64,000 nucleotides of DNA. It comes from Cryobacterium sp. N22. Lineage in GTDB: Bacteria; Actinomycetota; Actinomycetes; Actinomycetales; Microbacteriaceae. The notes under the pieces were generated by a model. That model was not told the origin of the DNA. It made no database searches and was given only the letters and a program-made list of their open reading frames with translations. Made by a program: the position numbers and the translations under genes. Each line of letters opens with the position of its first letter. Positions within the stretch are counted from its first letter, which is position 1. This document shows, piece after piece, positions 25,076-32,780 of the stretch. Location: positions 25,217-89,216 of the forward strand of contig NZ_PJJP01000027.1 of assembly GCF_002929555.1 (NCBI RefSeq). Reading direction: 5' to 3'.

Positions 25076-26248
25076 CTACACGTCGATGCGGTAGCCGCGC
25101 TTGATCACCGTGGCGACCAGCGCCGGCACCGGCAGGGCCTGGCGCAGCCGGCTGATGGCCACGTCGACGGCGTGGTCGTCCTGGATCTCGGGCAGCGCCG
25201 CCGTCAGATCGGCGCGGGAGAGCACCGACCCCCGCGCGGCGAGCAGTGCGCGCAGAAGGGTGAGCGACGTCGGCGGCAGCACGGCGGGTGCGCCGGCGAC
25301 CGACACGCGCCGTCCGCGCAGTTCCACCGGCCCGTGCCGGCTGTCCAGGCGCAGAACGCGTTCGTCGGCGAGGTAGTCGCAGACCAGCTTGATCAGCGCG
25401 CCCATGCGGAATCGTTCGGGCACGATCGGGGTGATACCGGCCGCGAGCAGGGGCGCGGCGGTGACGTGCCCGACCGCGGCGGCCACCACGGGACCGCGCA
25501 GGGCCTCTTGCAGCGCTTCGAGCCGGCCCACGCCATCCGCAGCGCCGAAGAGCGCCTCGACAGCGGGTGCGCTGGTGAAGGTGACGGCGTCAAGCGACCC
25601 CGTGCAGATCGCGTCGATGAGCTTGAGCACCCGGCTGGAGTCGTCGGGCAGCAGCCACCGGTACGGCGCGACGGTGAGAACCGTGGCGCCGGCCTCCTGC
25701 AGACGCTGGATCTGGGACTCGTCGGTGAAGCCGTGCAGTTGCACGGCCACCGTCAGCCCGGCCGCGCCCTCGCCGAGCACCTTGTCCACGAGCGAGCTGG
25801 TGGTTTCCTCGTCGCTCATGCCGGAGTCGTCCAGGTCGGCGGCGCGGATGGCGCCGCGAGCCTTGGGCCCGCGCACGAAGATGCGGCTGTTCTCGAGGGT
25901 CTCGGTGAGGGCATGGCCGAGCCCGGCCGCATCCGCCGCTTCGAGCCAGCGACGGATGCCGTACGACGTTGTCGCCAGCAGGATGTCCGGCCGGCTGGCG
26001 ATGATCGTGGCGGTGTCGGCGGTGATCTGCGAGTCGTCGGCCGCGGCCGCAATGCGGATGGCGGGGGCATGCATGACGTCGGCGCCGCGCCGTTCAAACG
26101 CGGCGATGAGGTCTTCGCTCCGGCGGTCGGAGGTGACTCCGATGCGGAAGCCCTCGAGCTGGTCCGGCCGGAAGCCGGGCAGCCCCGCTTCTGTTCCGAT
26201 GTCGTTAACGGTGTCTCCGATGGTTCTGGTGGCTGAGGTGTCAGGCAG
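25076..26248 (-). CDS. nnaR: NnaR-type regulator: HemD-like domain plus OmpR-type winged helix; probable CTG start
   Basis: A 390-aa protein with a uroporphyrinogen-III synthase-like N-terminal part (about 35-290; GFRIGVTSDRRSEDL, APAIRI, FTSAPAVEAL) and a C-terminal winged helix (about 300-388; SVLSRADLTAAL, VDVAISRLRQAL, KRGYRIDV). In Streptomyces and mycobacteria this architecture is NnaR, which co-activates nitrate/nitrite assimilation genes with GlnR. The first canonical start (ATG 26074) would delete the conserved first HemD strand. Upstream the frame is open to the stop at 26291-26293 with no ATG, GTG or TTG. CTG 26248 has AGAGG 5 nt before it and starts just after the cobA stop. Confidence 0.85.
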   Translation of the reverse strand: MPDTSATRTIGDTVNDIGTEAGLPGFRPDQLEGFRIGVTSDRRSEDLIAAFERRGADVMHAPAIRIAAAADDSQITADTATIIASRPDILLATTSYGIRRWLEAADAAGLGHALTETLENSRIFVRGPKARGAIRAADLDDSGMSDEETTSSLVDKVLGEGAAGLTVAVQLHGFTDESQIQRLQEAGATVLTVAPYRWLLPDDSSRVLKLIDAICTGSLDAVTFTSAPAVEALFGAADGVGRLEALQEALRGPVVAAAVGHVTAAPLLAAGITPIVPERFRMGALIKLVCDYLADERVLRLDSRHGPVELRGRRVSVAGAPAVLPPTSLTLLRALLAARGSVLSRADLTAALPEIQDDHAVDVAISRLRQALPVPALVATVIKRGYRIDV

Positions 26249-26250
26249 GG

Positions 26251-27351
26251 TTACCTCTGGCCTGAGAGTGTAGCGGCGTTTGCGAGCACTTCAACGGCCG
26301 CGGCGTCGTCGCGCTGGGCCAGCCGCACGACCTCGCCGATCACGAGCACGGCGGGGGAGCGGGCGCCGACCTCGCCGGCGACCCTCACCACGGTTTCGAT
26401 GTCGGCAACGGTGGTTCGCTGGTGCGAGGAGAAACCGCGCTCGATGATGGCGATGGGCATGTCGGCACGCATCCCGTGCCGAGCCAGCCCGCTGGCCAGG
26501 TGCGGCAGCGTGCCCACGCCCATCAGCACCACGACGGTGCCGCCCAGGCCCACCAGGTGGGCCAGCTCCTCCTCGCTGAGCGGCACGTGGCCGCTGAGCA
26601 CCGTGAACAGGCGGGAGACGTCGCGGTGGGTGACCGGGATGCCCGCCAGCGCCGGCACGGAGATGGCGCTGGTGACTCCGGAGATGACGGTGACCGGCAC
26701 GCCGGCGGCACGACAGGCGGCCATTTCTTCGCCGCCGCGGCCGAACACGAACGGGTCGCCGCCCTTGAGCCGCACCACGGTGAGGCCGGCGCGGGCGCTC
26801 GTCACGAGCAGCTGCTCGATCTCGGCCTGCGGTACGGCGTGGTGGCCCGGATGCTTGCCCACGTTCACCAGTTCGGCGCCGGGCGCCCACTCGTCGAGTC
26901 TGTCGTGCGGGCCGAGCCTGTCGTAGTACACGATGTCGGCGCCGCGGAGCGCGGTGAGCGCGGCGACGGTGAGCAGGTCGTCGTCGCCGGGCCCGCCGCC
27001 GACGAGGGTGACGTGGCCGGGCCGGGACACCGGGGCGGCCGCCTCGCGGGTGAGCCAGACGGCCTTCTCGGCGCACACGGCCACGAGCAGCGATTCGTCG
27101 TGTGCGGGCAGGTCGACGACCACGACGAGGTCCACGGCCGAGACCAGGTCGCGCCAGCCGCTCGGCGAGTGTGGCCAGGTCACGGCGCGGACGTGCTGGT
27201 TGGGCACCTCGTAGGTGTCCGCGGCGAGATAGAGCACGGCGCCCGCGGCACGGTACCGGGCGATGACCCGGCGGGCGGGGCGGCTCCCGCCGATGATGAG
27301 CACGCGGCGACCGGTCACGTTCAGACCGATGTCGAGGGTCGGATTCGGCAT
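26251..27351 (-). CDS. cobA: Uroporphyrinogen-III C-methyltransferase with CysG-N-like domain
   Basis: A 366-aa siroheme-pathway enzyme. About residues 115-366 are the SAM-dependent methyltransferase that makes precorrin-2 (VTLVGGGPGDDDLLT, VVRLKGGDPFVFGRGGEE, IPVTHRD). About 1-110 resemble the NAD-binding domain of CysG/Met8 (VLIIGGSRPARRVIARY), with GGS in place of the usual GGG and shortened, so dehydrogenase activity is uncertain. It starts 4 nt after the nirB stop and is followed directly by nnaR, giving the operon nirB-cobA-nnaR. It supplies siroheme to NirB. Confidence 0.9.
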   Translation of the reverse strand: MPNPTLDIGLNVTGRRVLIIGGSRPARRVIARYRAAGAVLYLAADTYEVPNQHVRAVTWPHSPSGWRDLVSAVDLVVVVDLPAHDESLLVAVCAEKAVWLTREAAAPVSRPGHVTLVGGGPGDDDLLTVAALTALRGADIVYYDRLGPHDRLDEWAPGAELVNVGKHPGHHAVPQAEIEQLLVTSARAGLTVVRLKGGDPFVFGRGGEEMAACRAAGVPVTVISGVTSAISVPALAGIPVTHRDVSRLFTVLSGHVPLSEEELAHLVGLGGTVVVLMGVGTLPHLASGLARHGMRADMPIAIIERGFSSHQRTTVADIETVVRVAGEVGARSPAVLVIGEVVRLAQRDDAAAVEVLANAATLSGQR

Positions 27352-27355
27352 GATC

Positions 27356-30160
27356 CTATTCTCCGTCTTCTCTCGGGGTGTGAGCGGTTGTGTGTCGCCC
27401 GGTGTCGTTCCGGCCGGCCGGCCGCAGGGGGATCCGGGCGCCGGAGAGCAGCACCGGGCCGGTGGCCGGGGCGGCGTCGTCGGGCTCGTTGACGCTGACA
27501 CCGAAGAAGTCCGCACCGGTCTGCACGGCATCTGCCGGTGCCGTACCCGCCAGCGCCGCATCCGCCAGTGCCGCGCTCGTGTGCGCCTCGCGCTCGCCGG
27601 GCCAGGCCGGGCGCGGCTGGCCGCGCTCGAGCACCTGCACGATGGCCGGGTCGGGGGTGGTCGGTGCGTTCACGAACGAGCGGAACCGGCGCAGCCGCTC
27701 CGGGTCCTTCAGGGTCGCCGCCCACTCGTCCTCGTAGCTGCCCACGTGCGCGGCCATGGCCAGTTCGAGTTCAGCGGCCAGGCCCAGGCTGTCGTTCACG
27801 ACCACGTCGCGCACGTGCTCGAGCCCGCCGGGCAGCTCCTCCTGCCAGCGCGCGGTGCGCTGCAGCCGGTCGCCGGTGCGGATGTAGTACATCAGGTACC
27901 GGTCGATATAGGCGATCAGGGTGTCGTCGTCGAGATCCTGCGCGAGCAGTTGCGCGTGCGCCGGCTGGAAGCCGCCGTTCCCGCCCACGTAGAGGTTCCA
28001 GCCCACATCGGTGGCGATGATGCCGATGTCCTTGCCGCGGGCCTCGGCGCACTCGCGGGCGCAGCCGGAGACGCCGAGCTTGAACTTGTGCGGCGACCGC
28101 AGCCCCCGGTAGCGCAGCTCCAACTGGATCGCCATCGACACCGAATCCTGCACCCCGAACCGGCACCAGGTGCTGCCCACACAGCTCTTCACGGTGCGCA
28201 AGCTTTTGCCGTAGGCCTGGCCGGACTCGAAGCCGGCGTCGACCAGGATCGTCCAGATCTCGGGCAGCTGCTCGAGGCGGGCGCCGAACAGGTCGATGCG
28301 CTGACCGCCGGTGATCTTCGTATAGAGGTTGTACTGCTCCGCGACCTCGGCGATCACCTTGAGCTTGGCCGGGGTGATCTCGCCGCCCGGGATGCGCGGC
28401 ACCACCGAGTAGGTGCCGTCCTTCTGCATGTTGGCCAGGGCGCGGTCGTTGGTGTCCTGCAGGCCGCCACGGCCGGCATCCAGCACGTAGCCGTTGGTCT
28501 GGGTGGCCAGGATCGACGCGATCGTGGGCTTGCAGATGTCGCAGCCGAGGCCGGTGCCGAAGCGCTCCATGATGTCGTCGAACGAGGTGAGCTGCAGGAT
28601 CCGCACGCTCTCGAACAGTTCGCTGCGGCTGAACGCGATGTGCTCGCAGAGGGCCTTGGAGACCTCGATGCCGGACTTACGCAGTTCGGTCTCGAGGATC
28701 TTCTTGACCAGCGGAACGCAGGAGCCGCACTGGGTGCCGGCGCGGGTGCAGGCCTTGAGCGGGCCGAGTTCGGTGCAGGCCTCGCCGTGGTCGCCGCGGA
28801 CGGCCGCGCGCACCGCGCCGACCGACACGTTGTTGCAAGAGCAGAGCTGCACGTCGTCGGGCAGGTCGCTGTTCGCGGGCGGTTCGGCGCCGGCGGCGGA
28901 AAGGTAGGCGCCGGGCTCGGCGGGGAGCTCCCGGCCGAGCAGCGGCCGGAGCGACGTGTACGGCGAGGCGTCGCCGACGAAGATACCGCCGAGCAGGGTC
29001 TTGGCATCTCCGGTGACGACGATCTTTTGGTAGAGGCCGCGGGCCGGGTCGGCGTAGACCACCTCGAGGGAGTGTTCGGTGCGGCCTAGGGCGTCGCCGA
29101 AACTGGCGACCTCCACCCCGGAGAGCTTGAGCTTGGTGGCGTCGTCGATGCCGGGGAAGACGGCTTCGCCGCCGTGCAGCCGGTCGGCGGTGACCTCGGC
29201 CATGGCATTGGCCGGGGCGACCAGGCCCACGCAGACACCGTCGATGCTGGCGACCTCGCCGATGGCCCAGATGCCGGCCGCCGAGGTGCGGCAGTCGTCG
29301 CCGATCACGATGCCGCCGCGCGGGCCGAGCTCCAGGCCCGCGGCGCGGGCGAGCTCGTCGCGGGGGGTGATGCCGATGGAGAAGACCACGAGGTCGGCAT
29401 GCAGCTGACTGCCGTTGGTGAGCGAGACACCGAGCACCCGGCCGGTGGGGGAGCGCAGGATCTCGGTGGGCCGCGTGCCGAGCGCCAGGGTGATGCCCTG
29501 CGCGCCGATCAGTCGGCCGAGCGCCTGGCCGGCACCCTCGTCGAGCTGGGCCGACATCAACCAGTTGCCCGAGTGCACCAGGGTGGATGCGGCGCCGAGC
29601 CTGGCGAGACCGCCGGCGGCCTCGAGTCCGAGCAGCCCGCCGCCGACGACGACGACGTTGGCCGGACGGCCCAGGCGCTCCCGCAGCCGGCCGATCTCGC
29701 CGACGAGGAAGTCGACGTCTTCGAGGGTGCGGTAGACGTGGCCGGCCTCGGCGCCGGGGATGGGCGGCACTGTGGCGGCGGAGCCGGTGGCGAAGACGAG
29801 GTCGTCGTACGGCACCCGTTCGCCGTCGGCGAGGGTGATCGCCTGGGCCGCGGCGTCGAGGCCGACCACGGTGCTGCCGCCGCGGTAGCTGATCGCCTCG
29901 GCGTCCCACAGGGCGGTGTCGCCGAGGGTGAGGTCTTCGGAATCGACCAGCCGGCGGGACAGCGCCACCCTGTCGTAGGGCAGGTGCGGTTCCTCGCCGA
30001 ACACGGTCACGGTGTGGCCGACGGTTCCGGCAGCCGTGGCGCGGGCGGCCATCGCCTCGGTGAACCGGTGCGCGGCGGGGCCGCCTCCGATCACCACGAC
30101 GCGTCGGGGCGTGCCGGTGCCTTCGGCGGGGCCGGCCGCGGCGGGGGTGACGTGGTCCAT
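27356..30160 (-). CDS. nirB: Nitrite reductase (NADH), large subunit
   Basis: A 934-aa assimilatory enzyme reducing nitrite to ammonium in the cytoplasm. Domains in order: FAD/NADH oxidoreductase (about 18-420; VVVIGGGPAAHRFTEAMAAR), a BFD-like [2Fe-2S] domain (about 435-495; LCSCNN and CTRAGTQCGSC), then the siroheme/[4Fe-4S] domain with ligands Cys 660, 666, 700 and 704 (CVGSTWC, CARECAEARG). About 75 extra low-complexity residues end the protein. GGAAGG precedes ATG, and a TAGGCT -10 box is at 30201-30196 on the minus strand. Its small subunit is divergently encoded rather than downstream. Confidence 0.95.
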   Translation of the reverse strand: MDHVTPAAAGPAEGTGTPRRVVVIGGGPAAHRFTEAMAARATAAGTVGHTVTVFGEEPHLPYDRVALSRRLVDSEDLTLGDTALWDAEAISYRGGSTVVGLDAAAQAITLADGERVPYDDLVFATGSAATVPPIPGAEAGHVYRTLEDVDFLVGEIGRLRERLGRPANVVVVGGGLLGLEAAGGLARLGAASTLVHSGNWLMSAQLDEGAGQALGRLIGAQGITLALGTRPTEILRSPTGRVLGVSLTNGSQLHADLVVFSIGITPRDELARAAGLELGPRGGIVIGDDCRTSAAGIWAIGEVASIDGVCVGLVAPANAMAEVTADRLHGGEAVFPGIDDATKLKLSGVEVASFGDALGRTEHSLEVVYADPARGLYQKIVVTGDAKTLLGGIFVGDASPYTSLRPLLGRELPAEPGAYLSAAGAEPPANSDLPDDVQLCSCNNVSVGAVRAAVRGDHGEACTELGPLKACTRAGTQCGSCVPLVKKILETELRKSGIEVSKALCEHIAFSRSELFESVRILQLTSFDDIMERFGTGLGCDICKPTIASILATQTNGYVLDAGRGGLQDTNDRALANMQKDGTYSVVPRIPGGEITPAKLKVIAEVAEQYNLYTKITGGQRIDLFGARLEQLPEIWTILVDAGFESGQAYGKSLRTVKSCVGSTWCRFGVQDSVSMAIQLELRYRGLRSPHKFKLGVSGCARECAEARGKDIGIIATDVGWNLYVGGNGGFQPAHAQLLAQDLDDDTLIAYIDRYLMYYIRTGDRLQRTARWQEELPGGLEHVRDVVVNDSLGLAAELELAMAAHVGSYEDEWAATLKDPERLRRFRSFVNAPTTPDPAIVQVLERGQPRPAWPGEREAHTSAALADAALAGTAPADAVQTGADFFGVSVNEPDDAAPATGPVLLSGARIPLRPAGRNDTGRHTTAHTPREDGE

Positions 30161-30233
30161 GGGAGTGTGCCTTCCGAGTGGTGAGCTGTTCAGTCAGCCT
30201 AAATTTCGGCGATTTCCCGACCGTGTCGCCCGG

Positions 30234-30303
30234 GTAACGGAGTGTGACGGGCTCCTCACGCCGTTTTGGGCAGAGTGAGAGGTCTTCGTTACGCGATCGT
30301 CAC
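30234..30303. promoter_or_regulatory. Putative GlnR-like sites between nirB and nirD
   Basis: The 253-bp divergent region holds a mirrored set of GTNAC elements: GTAAC (30234) and GTGAC (30244) on the plus strand, then GTTAC-N6-GTCAC (30288-30303), which read GTGAC-N6-GTAAC on the other strand. Streptomyces GlnR boxes are built of gTNAC and GaAAC 5-mers 11 nt apart. The right pair has that spacing, the left pair is one base short. Suggestive only. Confidence 0.4.
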
Positions 30304-30325
30304 GGCCCCGCACGATGACCGACAC

Positions 30326-30355
30326 GAGGCCTGCCTACCGTGGATGGCAGGCCTC
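30326..30355. promoter_or_regulatory. Inverted repeat around the nirD -10 region
   Basis: GAGGCCTGCC (30326-30335) and GGCAGGCCTC (30346-30355) are perfect inverted 10-mers. The 10-nt gap starts with TACCGT, a candidate -10 box for nirD 73 nt before its start codon. A repressor/activator site is inferred; alternatively it is a hairpin in a longer leader. Confidence 0.45.
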
Positions 30356-30413
30356 ACCGAAGTCGCCGTGACGCAGACCGCGTCATTCGCCCGCAGAACC
30401 ACTGGAGGACCCC

Positions 30414-30839
30414 GTGCACACAACGCCCACCCATCCGCACGACTCTGCCGGCCACTCCGCGGACTGGACCAACGTGTGCGACCTCGACCGACTCGAACCG
30501 CTGTGGGCCGAGGCCGCTCTGATCGACGGCGTGCAGGTGGCCCTCGTGCTGCTGCCGGACGGCCACCTGTTCGCGGTCTCCAACCAGGACCCGGCCACGG
30601 GCTCCTTCGTGATGAGCCGCGGCATCGTCGGGTCGCGGGGGGACCGGCCCACCCTGGCCTCCCCGTTGCACAAGCAGGTCTACGACCTTCGCACCGGGGA
30701 GTGCTTCACCTCCGCCGACTACTCCCTGCGCACCTTCCCGGTGCGCGTGGATCACGGCACCGTGCAGATCCAGGTGCGGGCCAGCGCTGACAGCCTGGCC
30801 GACGAACAGGCCCAGACCGTGGAGTTCGCCGCAGCATGA
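30414..30839 (+). CDS. nirD: Nitrite reductase (NADH), small subunit
   Basis: A 141-aa Rieske-fold protein of the NirD type. As in other NirD it lacks the CXH and CXXH iron-sulfur ligands, so it binds no cluster and supports NirB structurally. VCDLDRLEPLWAEAALIDG begins the fold and HKQVYDLRTGECF is the NirD-typical stretch. GTG 30414 follows GGAGGA by a proper spacing. Its stop overlaps the next start (ATGA), coupling it to the sirohydrochlorin chelatase. Confidence 0.9.
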   Translation: MHTTPTHPHDSAGHSADWTNVCDLDRLEPLWAEAALIDGVQVALVLLPDGHLFAVSNQDPATGSFVMSRGIVGSRGDRPTLASPLHKQVYDLRTGECFTSADYSLRTFPVRVDHGTVQIQVRASADSLADEQAQTVEFAAA

Positions 30840-31630
30840 CGGACGCCCCGGTGTTGCTCGCGACCTCGCACGGCACCAGCGACCCGGCCGGTCAGCGCGC
30901 CGTCCTGGCCCTCGTCGACGCCGTGGCCGCCGCGGCGCCGCACCTCACCGTGCGGGGCGGTTACGTCGATGTGCAGAGCCCGGATGTGCCCAGCTGCCTC
31001 AGCGCCATCGCCGCCGAGTCCGGCGCTACCGACTCCGGCCCCGCGGGTGAATCCGACCGCCCCGTCGTGATCGTTCCCCTGCTGCTCTCGGGCGGGTACC
31101 ACGTGCGCGTCGACCTGGCCGAGGCCGCCGCCGGGGCCGGGCAACCCGTGCGGGTCACCGGGGCGCTCGGCCCCGACTGGCGGCTGGCCCGCATCCTGAC
31201 CGACCGGCTGCACGAGATCGGCCTCAGGCCCGATGACACCGTGGTGCTCGCCGCGGCCGGATCCACCGACGCCGGCGCCGTCGCCGACTGCCACGCCATG
31301 GGCGGCCGGCTCGCCGCGGTGCTCGACCGCCCGGTGACCGTCGGATTCATCTCCGCCGCCCAGCCCCGCTTGGCCGACGCCGTGCTCGCCGCCCGCGCCG
31401 GCACACCGGGGCGCGTTGTGGTGGCCACCTACCTGCTGGCCCCCGGCTACTTCGCCAGCCTGGCCGAACGGTGCGGCGCGGATGCGGTGAGCCGCCCGTT
31501 GCTGGTGGACGGCGAGGCGCCGCCGACGGAGCTCGTGGACGTGGTCATCGACCTCTATTCCTCCGTCGCCCGACTCGAGCTGGCCCTGGCCGGCCTGCCC
31601 TGGTCGTTCAGCCGGGGCCGCACCGACTGA
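30836..31630 (+). CDS. Sirohydrochlorin chelatase (CbiX/SirB-like)
   Basis: A 264-aa protein of the class II chelatase fold: two CbiX-like halves, the first with LLATSHGTSDPAG and LLSGGYHVRVDL (metal-site His residues), the second with VVLAAAGSTDAGA and TYLLAPGYFASL. Placed with nirD and opposite nirB-cobA, it most likely inserts iron into sirohydrochlorin to finish siroheme for nitrite reductase (inference from context). Cobalt chelation cannot be excluded by sequence. Confidence 0.87.
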   Translation: MTDAPVLLATSHGTSDPAGQRAVLALVDAVAAAAPHLTVRGGYVDVQSPDVPSCLSAIAAESGATDSGPAGESDRPVVIVPLLLSGGYHVRVDLAEAAAGAGQPVRVTGALGPDWRLARILTDRLHEIGLRPDDTVVLAAAGSTDAGAVADCHAMGGRLAAVLDRPVTVGFISAAQPRLADAVLAARAGTPGRVVVATYLLAPGYFASLAERCGADAVSRPLLVDGEAPPTELVDVVIDLYSSVARLELALAGLPWSFSRGRTD

Positions 31631-31686
31631 ACGAGCCGGTCTCAGTGAGCCGGTGGCAGTTACGCGGGTGTCAGTAGGGTCGAGGC

Positions 31687-32544
31687 ATGAACCTCGACGC
31701 CTTTCCGACCAGGGTCATTCTGATGAACGAGTACTGCGCCGGGCTCCCGCTGTGGGACCGTTCCCCATCGCCCGACGCGTGGTTCGGTCCATTGCCCCGC
31801 GGGGTCCTCGGCCTGTCCGACGACCTGGAAAACCGACTGGTCGGCTGGAACGAGCGTTACGAGCTGCTGATGGGGCAGAACCAGCAGGAGTGGCCCTCGC
31901 CGGCCGAGCACCTCGGTTTCCGAGTCGACGGACACCTCCTTGCCGCGGATCTGCAACGAGAGTTCGGATCAGCGGTCGTCGTGCTCTACCTTGACGCGGA
32001 CGCCGAGCGCTCCCGTGCTCCCCAGACCGCCACCCCGCCTGCCGCGGGCTGGCAGGCGGTCGGCCAAGACGGTCAGACTTTCAGGCCGGCGACCCCGCGA
32101 CCGTCGATCGTGGAGCAGATGTGGGCGATGCCCGACGCCGAGTTCGAAGCGATGACGCGCACCGTCGACGTTGCGGTATGGCTGTGGACGCCTGGGCGGA
32201 CACCGACGCGCATTCTCCTGGAGCCGCGGGACGATGGCCTCCCGCTGCTGGATCGTTCGCCGCTCCTCGACCTGGCCGACGACAGGCTGGAAGCGGCGGT
32301 GCTGGGGCTGTCCGGGCCACTCGTCGACCGGCTGGCCCAATGGAACGAGCGCTGGGTGTCGGTGTCGGAGCCTGGTCTTGAATACCTCATCGACGGGCAC
32401 GAGGTTGCCGCCGCCGTGCAAGCTGAGGTGGGCCCTGACATTGCGGTGCTGTTCCCGGAGGCAGATCGGGCGAATTCGATGCCTAGCGAGGAGATGCGCC
32501 AGATGCTGCGTCGAGTGCAGGCTCTCCGCGCCGCCGACAGCTGA
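31687..32544 (+). CDS. Unknown protein with an internal tandem duplication
   Basis: A 285-aa protein I do not recognise. It consists of two copies of one domain. Copy 1 (about 8-105) runs RVILMNEYCAGLPLWDRSP, GVLGLSDDLENRLVGWNERYE, LGFRVDGHLLAADLQREFG. Copy 2 (about 175-270) runs TRILLEPRDDGLPLLDRSP, AVLGLSGPLVDRLAQWNERWV, LEYLIDGHEVAAAVQAEVG, each ending in a VVLYLDAD or AVLFPEAD strand. No TM helix or signal peptide. ATG lies 6 nt after TAGGGT (31675-31680), so it is a leaderless gene separate from the nirD operon. A branched terminator follows. Confidence 0.75.
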   Translation: MNLDAFPTRVILMNEYCAGLPLWDRSPSPDAWFGPLPRGVLGLSDDLENRLVGWNERYELLMGQNQQEWPSPAEHLGFRVDGHLLAADLQREFGSAVVVLYLDADAERSRAPQTATPPAAGWQAVGQDGQTFRPATPRPSIVEQMWAMPDAEFEAMTRTVDVAVWLWTPGRTPTRILLEPRDDGLPLLDRSPLLDLADDRLEAAVLGLSGPLVDRLAQWNERWVSVSEPGLEYLIDGHEVAAAVQAEVGPDIAVLFPEADRANSMPSEEMRQMLRRVQALRAADS

Positions 32545-32549
32545 CGAAT

Positions 32550-32636
32550 AGCCCGGCGTTCCGGCGAGCGCCGGAGGCCGCTGGAAGGCCGGAACCGTCT
32601 GGGATCAGCGGTCCCGCCGGGCTTTGTGTCAGTCAT
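32550..32636 (+). terminator. Branched hairpin terminator
   Basis: Outer arms AGCCCGGCG (32550-32558) and CGCCGGGCT (32625-32633) pair perfectly and run into TTGTGT. An inner hairpin (CCGGCG-AG-CGCCGG, 32561-32574) lies in the loop. It separates the duplicated-domain gene from narK. Confidence 0.65.
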
Positions 32637-32680
32637 GTGACGGAGGCCTATCAGCGGCCCGTTGCGGGTGTGAGTACACG

Positions 32681-32732
32681 GTGATCGAACGGTAACTGCG
32701 GCATCCGCTGCCGGAAACACGGCCTGCGTAAC
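32681..32732 (+). promoter_or_regulatory. Putative GlnR-like box upstream of narK
   Basis: GTGAT (32681), GTAAC (32692) and GAAAC (32714) fall on an 11-bp period with one position (32703) not matching. A further GTAAC is at 32728. This resembles the actinobacterial GlnR box (gTNAC-N6-GaAAC repeated). The distance to the narK start is 49-100 bp. Confidence 0.5.
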
Positions 32733-32780
32733 GTCGGCGACACGTACTCACAGTGCACAATTTCTCGCGAGGAGAACCTG

